From: Mesostigma viride
Taxonomy: Eukaryota > Streptophyta > Mesostigmatophyceae > Mesostigmatales > Mesostigmataceae
Direction: 5' to 3'
Length of the DNA stretch: 64,000 nucleotides
Assembly (NCBI GenBank): GCA_009746045.1
Contig: RPFO01000866.1
Location: forward strand, 35,001 to 99,000
Below, piece by piece: positions 53,763-64,000 of the stretch. The translations under genes were made by a program, and so were the position numbers. A model generated the notes under the pieces. The model was not told where the DNA came from. It saw only the letters and a list, made by a program, of their open reading frames with translations, and did no database searches. The number at the start of each line of letters is the position of its first letter. The stretch's first letter is position 1.

Positions 53763-56700
53763 GTGCAAGGTGTATGTACATGTGTGTGCAGCCGGCCCTT
53801 GCGTGCGCGGTGTGTGTACGTTTCTGTGCAGCCGCCCCTTGCGTGCGCGGTGTATGTACGTGTGTGTGCATGCCGGCCCTTGCGTGCATGGTGTGTGTAC
53901 GTGTGTGTGCAGCCGCCCCTTGCGTGCGCGGTGTATGTACATGTGTTTGCACTCGCCCATTGCGTGCGCGGTGTATGTACGTGTGTGTGCAGCCGCCCCT
54001 TGCGTGCGCGGTGGATGTACGTGTGTGCGCACTCGCCCCTTGCGTGCGCGGTGTATGTACGTGTGTGTGCAGCCGCCCCTTGCGTGCGCGGTGTATGTAC
54101 ATGTGTGTGCATCCTTGTCCTTGCGTGCATGGTGTATGTACATGTGAGTGCCGTCGCCCCAACCGTGCATTGTGTATGTACGTGTGTGTGCAGCCGCCCC
54201 TTGCGTGCATGGTGTGTGTACATGTGTGTGCATCCTTGTCCTTGCGTGCATGGTGTATGTACATGTGTTTGCACTCGCCCCTTGCGTGCGCGGTGTGTGT
54301 ACGTGTGTGTGCAGCCGCCCCTTGCGTGCATGGTGTGTGTACATGTGTGTGCATCCTTGTCCTTGCGTGCATGGTGTGTGTACATGTGTGTGCAGCCGCC
54401 CCTTGCGTGCGCGGTGGATGTACATGTGCGGGCAGTTGCCCCTTGCGTGCGCGGTGTATGTACATGTGTTTGCACTCGCCCCTTGCGTGCGCGGTGTATG
54501 TACATGTGTGTGCAGCCGCCCCTTGCGTGCATGGTGTATGTACATGTGCTTGCACTGGCCCCGTGCGTGCGCGGTGTATGTACGTGTGTGTGCAGCCGCC
54601 CCTTGCGTGCGCGGTGTATGTACGTGCGTGTGCAGCCGCCCCTTGCGTGCGCGGTGTATGTACATGTGTGTGCATCCTTGTCCTTGCGTGCGCGGTGTAT
54701 GTACATGTGTTTGCACTCGCCCCTTGCGTGCGCGGTGGATGTACATGTGTGTGCAGCCGCCCCTTGCGTGCATGGTTTATGTACATGTGTGTGCAGTCGC
54801 CGGCCCCGTGCGTGCGCAGTGGATGTACGTGTGTGTGCAGCCGCCCCGTGCGTGCATGGTGTGTGTACGTGTGTGTGCAGCAGCCCCTTGCGTGCGCGGT
54901 GTATGTACGTTTCTGTGCATGCCGGCCCTTGCGTGCATGGTGTATGTACATGTGCTTGCACTGGCCCCTTGCGTGCGCGGTGTATGTACGTGTGTGTGCA
55001 GCCCCCCTTGCGTGCGCGGTGTATGTACGTGTGTGCGCACTCGCCCCTTGCGTGCGCGGTGTATGTACGTGTGTGTGCAGCCGCCCCTTGCGTGCGCGGT
55101 GTATGTACATGTGTGTGCAGCCGCCCCTTGCGTGTGCGGTGGATGTACATGTGCGGGCAGTTGCCCCTTGCGTGCGCGGTGTATGTACATGTGTTTGCAC
55201 TCGCCCCTTGCGTGCGCGGTGTATGTACATGTGTGTGCAGCCGCCCCTTGCGTGCATGGTGTATGTACATGTGCTTGCACTGGCCCCGTGCGTGCGCGGT
55301 GTATGTACGTGTGTGTGCAGCCGCCCCTTGCGTGCGCGGTGTATGTACGTGTGTGCGCACTCGCCCCTTGCGTGCGCGGTGTATGTACGTGTGTGTGCAG
55401 CCGCCCCTTGCGTGCGCGGTGTATGTACATGTGTGTGCATCCTTGTCCTTGCGTGCGCGGTGTATGTACATGTGTTTGCACTCGCCCCTTGCGTGCGCGG
55501 TGTATGTACATGTGTGTGCAGCCGCCCCTTGCGTGCATGGTTTATGTACATGTGTGTGCAGTCGCCCCGTGCGTGCGCAGTGTATGTACGTGTGTGTGCA
55601 GCCGCCCCTTGCGTGCGTGGTGTGTGTACATGTGAGTGCAGCCGCCCCTTGCGTGCGCGGTGTATGTACGTGTGTGTGCAGCAGCCCCTTGCGTGCTTTG
55701 TGTGTGTACATGTGTGTGAATCCTTGTCCTTGCGTGCATGGTGTGTGTACGTGTGTGTGCAGCCGCCCCTTGCGTGCATGGTGGATGTACATGTGAGTGC
55801 CGTTGCCCCTTGCGTGCGCGGTGTATGTACGTGTGTGTGCAGCCGTCCCTTAATTGCGTGCGCGGTGTGTGTACGTGTGTGTGCACTCGCCCCTTGCGTG
55901 CGCGGTGTATGTACGTGTGTGCAGCCGCCCCTTGCGTGCGCGGTGTATGCCAGTGTGTGTGCATGCCGGCCCTTGCGTGCAAGGTGGTGTGTAAGTGTGT
56001 GTGCAGCCCCTTGCGTGCATGGTGTATGTACGTGTGTGTGCAGCCGGCCCTTGCGTGCATGGTGTGTGTACATGTGAGTGCAGCCGTCCCTTCCGTGCAT
56101 GGTGTGTGTACGTGTGTGTGCAGTTGCCCCTTGCGTGCGCAGTGTATGTACGTGTGTGTGCATGCCGGCCCTTGCGTGCATGGTGTGTGTACGTGTGTGT
56201 GCAGTTGCCCCTTGCATGCGCGGTGTATGTACATGTGAGTGCAGCCGCCCAAGAGTATGTACATGTGAGTGCCGTCGCCCCTAATTGCGTGCATTGTGTG
56301 TGTAAGTGTGTGTGCAGCAGCCCCTTGCGTGCGCGGTGTATGTACGTGTGTGTGCAGCCGCCCCTTGCGTGCATGGTGTATGTCCATGTGAGTGCCGTTG
56401 CCCCTTGCGTGCGCGGTGTATGTACGTGTGTGTGCAGCCGTCCCTTAATTGCGTGCGCGGTGGATGTACATGTGCGGGCAGTTGCCCCTTGCGTGCGCGG
56501 TGTATGTACGTGTGTGTGCAGCCGTCCCTTGCGTGCGCGGTGTATGTACGTGTGTGTGCAGCCGCCCCTTGCGTGCATGGTGAGTGTAAGTGTGTGTGCA
56601 GCAGCCCCTTGCGTGCGCAGTGTATGTACGTGTGTGTGCAGCCGCCCCTTGCGTGCGCGGTGTGTGTATACTGTGTGTGCATGCCGGCCCTTGCGTGCAT

Positions 56701-59700
56701 GGTGTGTGTACGTGTGTGTGCAGCCGCCCCTTGCGTGCGCGGTGTGTGTACGTGTGTGTGCACTCGCCCCTTGCGTGCGCGGTGGATGTACAGGTGTGTG
56801 CAGCCGCCCCTTGCGTGCATGGTGTATGTACATGTGTGTGCAGCCGCCCCTTGCGTGCGCGGTGGATGTACATGTGTGTGCAGCCGAACCTTGCGTGCAT
56901 GGTGTGTGTACCTGTGCGTGAAGTCGCTCCTTGCGTGCATGGTGTGTGTACGTGTGTGTGCAGCCGCCCCTTGCGTGCATGGTGTATGTACATGTGAGTG
57001 CCGTTGCCCCTTGCGTGCGCGGTGTATGTACGTGTGTGTGCAGCCGTCCCTTAATTGCGTGCGCGGTGTGTGTACGTGTGTGTGCACTCGCCCCTTGCGT
57101 GCGCGGTGTATGTACGTGTGTGCAGCCGCCCCTTGCGTGCGCGGTGTATGCCAGTGTGTGTGCATGCCGGCCCTTGCGTGCAAGGTGTGTGTAAGTGTGT
57201 GTGCAGCCCCTTGCGTGCATGGTGTATGTACGTGTGTGTGCAGCTGCCCCTTGCGTGCGCGGTGTGTGTACGTGTGTGTGCAGCCGCCCCGTGGTTGCGC
57301 GGTGTATGTACATGTGTGTGCAGTTGCCCCTTGCGTGCGCGGTGTATGTACGTGTGTGTGCAGCCGCCCCTTGCGTGCGCGGTGTAGGTACGTGTGTGTG
57401 CAGCCGCCCCAAGCGTGCGCGGTGTGTGTACATGTGTGTGCAGTTGCCCCTTGCGTGCGCGGTGTATGTACGTGTGTGTGCAGCCGCCCCGTGGTTGCGC
57501 GGTGTATGTACATGTGTGTGCAGTTGCCCCTTGCGTGCGCGGTGTATGTACGTGTGTGTGCAGCCGCCCCTTGCGTGCAAGGTGTAGGTACGTGTGTGTG
57601 CAGCCGCCCCAAGCGTGCGCGGTGTGTGTACATGTGTGTGCAGTTGCCCCTTGCGTGCGCGGTGTGTGTACGTGTGTGTGCAGCCGCCCCTTGCGTGCGC
57701 GGTGTATGTACGTGTGTGTGCAGTTGCCCCTTGCGTGCGCGGTGGTTTTTCGTGTGTGTGCAGCCGGCCCTTGCGTGCGCGGTGTGTGTACATGTGAGTG
57801 CAGCTGCCCCAAGCGTGCGCGGTGTGTGTACATGTGTGTGCAGTTGCCCCTTGCGTGCGCGGTGGATGTACGTGTGTGTGCAGCCGCCCCTTGCGTGCGC
57901 GGTGTATTTACGTGTGTGTGCAGCCGCCCCAAGCGTGCGCGGTGTGTGTACGTGTGTGTGCAGTTGCCCCTTGCGTGCGCGGTGTGTGTACATGTGTGTG
58001 CAGTTGCCCCTTGCGTGCGCGGTGTATGTACATGTGTGTGCAGTTGCCCCTTGCGTGCGCGGTGTATGTACGTGTGTGTGCAGCCGCCCCTTGCGTGCGC
58101 GGTGTAGGTACGTGTGTGTGCAGCCGCCCCAAGCGTGCGCGTGTGTGTACATGTGTGTGCAGTTGCCCCTTGCGTGCGCGGTGTGTGTACGTGTGTGTGC
58201 AGCCGCCCCTTGCGTGCGCGGTGGATGTACGTGTGTGTGCAGTTGCCCCTTGCGTGCGCGGTGGATGTACGTGTGTGTGCAGCCGCCCCTTGCGTGCGCG
58301 GTGTGTGTACATGTGAGTGCAGCTGCCCCAAGCGTGCGCGGTGTGTGTACATGTGTGTGCAGTTGCCCCTTGCGTGCGCGGTGGATGTACGTGTGTGTGC
58401 AGCCGCCCCTTGCGTGCGCGGTGTAGGTACGTGTGTGTGCAGCCGCCCCAAGCGTGCGCGGTGTGTGTACGTGTGTGTGCAGTTGCCCCTTGCGTGCGCG
58501 GTGTGTGTACATGTGTGTGCAGTTGCCCCTTGCGTGCGCGGTGTATGTACGTGTGTGTGCAGCCGGCCCTTGCGTGCGCGGTGGATGTACGTGTGTGTGC
58601 AGCCGGCCCTTGCGTGCATGGTGTGTGTACGTGTGTGTGCAGCCGGCCCTTGCGTGCGCGGTGGATGTACATGTGTGTGCAGTCGCCCCTTGCGTGCGCG
58701 GTGTGTGTACGTGTGTGTGCAGCCGCCCCTTGCGTGCGCGGTGGATGTACGTGTGTGTGCAGTTGCCCCTTGCGTGCGCGGTGGATGTACGTGTGTGTGC
58801 AGCCGCCCCTTGCGTGCGCGGTGTGTGTACATGTGAGTGCAGCTGCCCCAAGCGTGCGCGGTGTGTGTACATGTGTGTGCAGTTGCCCCTTGCGTGCGCG
58901 GTGGATGTACGTGTGTGTGCAGCCGCCCCTTGCGTGCGCGGTGTAGGTACGTGTGTGTGCAGCCGCCCCAAGCGTGCGCGGGGGATGTACGTGTGTGTGC
59001 AGCCGGCCCTTGCGTGCATGGTGTGTGTACGTGTGTGTGCAGCCGCCCCTTGCGTGCGCGGTGTAGGTACGTGTGTGTGCAGCCGCCCCAAGCGTGCGCG
59101 GTGTAGGTACGTGTGTGTGCAGTTGCCCCTTGCGTGCGCGGTGTAGGTACATGTGTGTGCAGTTGCCCCTTGCGTGCGCGGTGTATGTACATGTGTGTGC
59201 AGTTGCCCCTTGCGTGCGCGGTGTATGTACGTGTGTGTGCAGCCGCCCCTTGCGTGCGCGGTGTAGGTACGTGTGTGTGCAGCCGCCCCAAGCGTGCGCG
59301 GTGTGTGTACATGTGTGTGCAGTTGCCCCTTGCGTGCGCGGTGTGTGTACGTGTGTGTGCAGCCGCCCCTTGCGTGCGCGGTGGATGTACGTGTGTGTGC
59401 AGTTGCCCCTTGCGTGCGCGGTGGATGTACGTGTGTGTGCAGCCGGCCCTTGCGTGCATGGTGTGTGTACGTGTGTGTGCAGCCGCCCCTTGCGTGCGCG
59501 GTGTAGGTACGTGTGTGTGCAGCCGCCCCAAGCGTGCGCGGTGTAGGTACGTGTGTGTGCAGTTGCCCCTTGCGTGCGCGGTGTAGGTACATGTGTGTGC
59601 AGTTGCCCCTTGCGTGCGCGGTGTATGTACATGTGTGTGCAGTTGCCCCTTGCGTGCGCGGTGTATGTACGTGTGTGTGCAGCCGCCCCTTGCGTGCGCG

Positions 59701-62700
59701 GTGTGTGTACGTGTGTGTGCAGCCGCCCCTTGCGTGCGCGGTGTATGTACGTGTGTGTGCAGCTGCCCCAAGCGTGCGCGGTGTGTGTACATGTGTGTGC
59801 AGTTGCCCCTTGCGTGCGCGGTGGACGTACGTGTGTGTGCATGCCGGCAATTGCGTGCATGGTGTGTGTACGTGTGTGTGCAGCCGCCCCTTGCGTGCGC
59901 GGTGTGTGTACGTGTGTGTGCATGCCGGCAATTGCGTGCATGGTGTGTGTACGTGTGTGTGCAGCCGGCCCTTGCGTGCGCGGTGTGTGTACATGTGAGT
60001 GCAGCTGCCCCAAGCGTGCGCGGTGTGTGTACATGTGTGTGCAGTTGCCCCTTGCGTGCGCGGTGGATGTACGTGTGTGTGCATGCCGGCAATTGCGTGC
60101 ATGGTGTGTGTACGTGTGTGTGCAGCCGCCCCTTGCGTGCGCGGTGTGTGTACGTGTGTGTGCACTCGCCCCTTGCGTGCGCGGTGGATGTACATGTGTG
60201 TGCAGCCGCCCCTTGCGTGCATGGTGTATGTACATGTGTTTGCACTCGCCCCTTGCGTGCGCGGTGGATGTACATGTGTGTGCAGCCGAACCTTGCGTGC
60301 ATGGTGTGTGTACCTGTGCGTGAAGTCGCTCCTTGCGTGCATGGTGTGTGTACGTGTGTGTGCAGCCGCCCCTTGCGTGCATGGTGTATGTACATGTGAG
60401 TGCTGTTGCCCCTTGCGTGCGCGGTGTATGTACGTGTGTGTGCAGCCGTCCCTTAATTGCGTGCGCGGTGTGTGTACGTGTGTGTGCAGCCGCCCCTTGC
60501 GTGCATGGTGAGTGTACCTGTGCGTGAAGTCGCTCCTTGCGTGCATGGTGTGTGTACGTGTGTGTGCAGCCGCCCCTTGCGTGCATGGTGTATGTACATG
60601 TGAGTGCCGTTGCCCCAAGCGTGCATTGTGTGTGTAAGTGTGTGTGCAGCCGGCCCTTGCGTGCATGGTGTGTGTACATGTGAGTGCAGCCGGCCCTTGC
60701 GTGCATGGTGTGTGTACGTGTGTGTGCAGTTGCCCCTTGCGTGCGCGGTGGATGTACGTGTGTGTGCAGCCGGCCCTTGCGTGCGCGGTGTGTGTACATG
60801 TGAGTGCAGCCGCCCCAAGCGTGTGTACATGTGTGTGCAGTTGCCCCTTGCGTGCGCAGTGGATGTACGTGCGTGTGCATGCCGGCAATTGCGTGCATGG
60901 TGTGTGTACGTGTGTGTGCAGCCGCCCCTTGCGTGCGCGGTGTGTGTACGTGTGTGTGCACTCGCCCCTTGCGTGCGCGGTGTATGTACGTGTGTGCAGC
61001 CGCCCCTTGCGTGCGCGGTGTATGCCAGTGTGTGTGCATGCCGGCCCTTGCGTGCAAGGTGTGTGTAAGTGTGTGTGCAGCCCCTTGCGTGCATGGTGTA
61101 TGTACGTGTGTGTGCAGCTGCCCCTTGCGTGCGCGGTGTGTGTACGTGTGTGTGCAGCCGCCCCAAGCGTGCGCGGTGTATGTACGTGTGTGTGCAGCCG
61201 GCCCTTGCGTGCATGGTGTGTGTACGTGTGTGTGCAGCCGGCCCTTGCGTGCGCGGTGGATGTACATGTGTGTGCAGTCGCCCCTTGCGTGCGCGGTGTA
61301 GGTATACGTATGTGTGCAGCCGCCCCTTGCGTGCGCGGTGTAGGTACGTGTGTGTGCAGCCGCCCCAAGCGTGCGCGGTGTATGTACGTGTGTGTGCAGC
61401 CGCCCCTTGCGTGCGCGGTGGATGTACGTGTGTGTGCAGCCACCCCTTGCGTGCGCGGTGTATTTACGTGTGTGTGCAGCCGCCCCAAGCGTGCGCGGTG
61501 TGTGTACGTGTGTGTGCAGTTGCCCCTTGCGTGCGCGGTGTGTGTACATGTGTGTGCAGTTGCCCCTTGCGTGCGCGGTGGATGTACGTGTGTGTGCAGC
61601 CGCCCCTTGCGTGCGCGGTGTATTTACGTGTGTGTGCAGCCGCCCCAAGCGTGCGCGGTGTGTGTACGTGTGTGTGCAGTTGCCCCTTGCGTGCGCGGTG
61701 TGTGTACATGTGTGTGCAGTTGCCCCTTGCGTGCGCGGTGTATGTACATGTGTGTGCAGTTGCCCCTTGCGTGCGCGGTGTATGTACGTGTGTGTGCAGC
61801 CGCCCCTTGCGTGCGCGGTGTAGGTACGTGTGTGTGCAGTTGCCCCTTGCGTGCGCGGTGGATGTACGTGTGTGTGCAGCCGCCCCTTGCGTGCGCGGTG
61901 TGTGTACATGTGAGTGCAGCTGCCCCAAGCGTGCGCGGTGTGTGTACATGTGTGTGCAGTTGCCCCTTGCGTGCGCGGTGGATGTACGTGTGTGTGCAGC
62001 CGCCCCTTGCGTGCGCGGTGTATGTACGTGCGTGTGCAGCCGCCCCTTGCGTGCGCGGTGTATGTACATGTGTGTGCATCCTTGTCCTTGCGTGCGCGGT
62101 GTATGTACATGTGTTTGCACTCGCCCCTTGCGTGCGCGGTGGATGTACATGTGTGTGCAGCCGCCCCTTGCGTGCATGGTTTATGTACATGTGTGTGCAG
62201 TCGCCGGCCCCGTGCGTGCGCAGTGGATGTACGTGTGTGTGCAGCCGCCCCGTGCGTGCATGGTGTGTGTACGTGTGTGTGCAGCAGCCCCTTGCGTGCG
62301 CGGTGTATGTACGTTTCTGTGCATGCCGGCCCTTGCGTGCATGGTGTATGTACATGTGCTTGCACTGGCCCCTTGCGTGCGCGGTGTATGTACGTGTGTG
62401 TGCAGCCCCCTTGCGTGCGCGGTGTATGTACGTGTGTGCGCACTCGCCCCTTGCGTGCGCGGTGTATGTACGTGTGTGTGCATGCCGGCAATTGCGTGCA
62501 TGGTGTGTGTACGTGTGTGTGCAGCCGCCCCTTGCGTGCGCGGTGTGTGTACGTGTGTGTGCACTCGCCCCTTGCGTGCGCGGTGGATGTACATGTGTGT
62601 GCAGCCGCCCCTTGCGTGTGCGGTGGATGTACATGTGTGTGCAGCCGCCCCGTGCGTGCATGGTGTGTGTACGTGTGTGTGCAGCAGCCCCTTGCGTGCG

Positions 62701-64000
62701 CGGTGTATGTACGTTTGTGCATGCCGGCCCTTGCGTGCATGGTGTATGTACATGTGCTTGCACTGGCCCCTTGCGTGCGCGGTGTATGTACGTGTGTGTG
62801 CAGCCCCCCTTGCGTGCGCGGTGTATGTACGTGTGTGCGCACTCGCCCCAAGCGTGCGCGGTGTATGTACGTGTGTGTGCAGCCGCCCCAAGCGTGCGCG
62901 GTGTGTGTACATGTGAGTGCAGCTGCCCCAAGCGTGCGCGGTGTGTGTACATGTGTGTGCAGTTGCCCCTTGCGTGCGCGGTGGATGTACGTGTGTGTGC
63001 ATGCCGGCAATTGCGTGCATGGTGTGTGTACGTGTGTGTGCAGCCGCCCTTGCGTGCGCGGTGTGTGTACGTGTGTGTGCACTCGCCCCTTGCGTGCGCG
63101 GTGTGTGTACAGGTGTGTGCAGCCGCCCCTTGCGTGCATGGTGTATGTACATGTGTGTGCAGCCGCCCCTTGCGTGCGCGGTGGATGTACATGTGTGTGC
63201 AGCCGAACCTTGCGTGCATGGTGTGTGTACCTGTGCGTGAAGTCGCTCCTTGCGTGCATGGTGTGTGTACGTGTGTGTGCAGCCACCCCTTTCGTGCGCG
63301 GTGTATGTACATGTGAGTGCCGTCGCCCCAAGCGTGCATTTCGTGTGTAAGTGTGTGTGCAGCAGCCCCTTGCGTGCGCGGTGTATGTACGTGTGTGTGC
63401 AGCCGCCCGTGGTTGCGCGGTGGATGTACATGTGAGTGGAGCCGGTCCTTGCGTGCGCGGTGTATTTACGTGTGTGTGCAGCCGCCCCAAGCGTGCGCGG
63501 TGTGTGTACGTGTGTGTGCAGTTGCCCCTTGCGTGCGCGGTGTGTGTACATGTGTGTGCAGTTGCCCCTTGCGTGCGCGGTGGATGTACGTGTGTGTGCA
63601 GCCGCCCTTGCGTGCGCGGTGTATTTACGTGTGTGTGCAGCCGCCCCAAGCGTGCGCGGTGTGTGTACGTGTGTGTGCAGTTGCCCCTTGCGTGCGCGGT
63701 GTGTGTACATGTGTGTGCAGTTGCCCCTTGCGTGCGCGGTGTATGTACATGTGTGTGCAGTTGCCCCTTGCGTGCGCGGTGTATGTACGTGTGTGTGCAG
63801 CCGCCCCTTGCGTGCGCGGTGTAGGTACGTGTGTGTGCAGCCGCCCCAAGCGTGCGCGGTGTGTGTACATGTGTGTGCAGTTGCCCCTTGCGTGCGCGGT
63901 GTGTGTACGTGTGTGTGCAGCCGCCCCTTGCGTGCGCGGTGGATGTACGTGTGTGTGCAGTTGCCCCTTGCGTGCGCGGTGGATGTACGTGTGTGTGCAG
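53763..64000. repeat. 40-bp satellite, about 255 copies, continuing beyond the window
   Basis: The main unit is GTGTGTGCAGCCGCCCCTTG + CGTGCGCGGTGTATGTACGT. Variants define subtypes: CAGTTGCCCC, CAGCCGCCCCAAG, GCACTCGCCCC, GCATGCCGGCCC, GCATCCTTGTCC, GCCGGCAATTGCG, CCCTTAATTGCG. Blocks of several different units recur (for example 55910-56020, 57115-57225 and 60985-61095; 54600-55060 and 62020-62440), so it evolved by block duplication. Each plus-strand unit holds a donor-like GTATGT and an acceptor-like TGTGTGTGCAG. Giant open frames on both strands come from the lack of stop triplets in the unit. Confidence 0.97.

Noticed and set aside
53590-64000. Very long open frames on both strands (up to about 1900 codons), Cys-rich on plus and His/Thr-rich on minus
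   Set aside because: They are products of a 40-bp repeat without stop triplets. All three frames on each strand are open, each reads the same peptide cycle, and there is no start context or domain.

Overview
This is a nuclear genome window from a eukaryote, most likely a unicellular alga or another protist. Every substantial gene is split by GT-AG introns (donors GTGAGT, GTAAGC, GTGGGT, GTATGC). Intergenic and intronic DNA is full of mini- and microsatellites, fragments of non-LTR retrotransposons (LINEs) are present, and a remnant resembling a plastid trnS(GGA) lies at 53.4 kb. I cannot name the species.

Five genes can be supported, four of them by joining exons whose reading phases match exactly. 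(1) Minus strand, 983-8749: a class I SAM-dependent methyltransferase, six exons found, C-terminus off the left edge. (2) Plus strand, 9983-22024: a RING-H2 ubiquitin-ligase-type protein, five exons found, 5' end not located. It is divergent from gene 1. (3) Minus strand, 23934-27350: a tubulin-tyrosine-ligase-like ATP-grasp protein with a signal peptide. (4) Plus strand, 28962-29346: a compact two-exon HIG1-domain (respiratory supercomplex factor type) protein. (5) Plus strand, 40436-50587: a complete eight-exon secreted protein of 406 residues with two Kazal-type inhibitor domains followed by two tandem copies of an unrecognised 125-residue domain.

Layout: 1-8.7 kb methyltransferase gene with repeat-filled introns; 8.75-10 kb divergent intergenic region; 10-22 kb RING-H2 gene, including a 4.7-kb 31-bp satellite inside one intron; 22-27.5 kb TTL-like gene; 29 kb HIG1 gene; 31-39.4 kb nest of LINE fragments on both strands with a shared 3' hairpin tail and a roughly 490-bp CATC array; 40.4-50.6 kb Kazal gene; 50.6-53.4 kb repeats and no convincing gene; 53.6-64 kb a 40-bp satellite that runs off the right edge.

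The main discovery candidate is a relation between the satellites and the gene structure. Most intronic tandem arrays start at, or contain diverged copies of, the exon/intron junction of the exon they adjoin. Each array therefore multiplies the splice donor; in the Kazal gene the same happens at acceptors. It is seen in four methyltransferase introns, all four RING-H2 introns found, at least three Kazal-gene introns, and possibly the TTL-like gene. Introns here appear to have grown by tandem duplication seeded at splice sites. In one case the donor is triplicated as an exact 30-bp in-frame unit that alternative splicing could translate.
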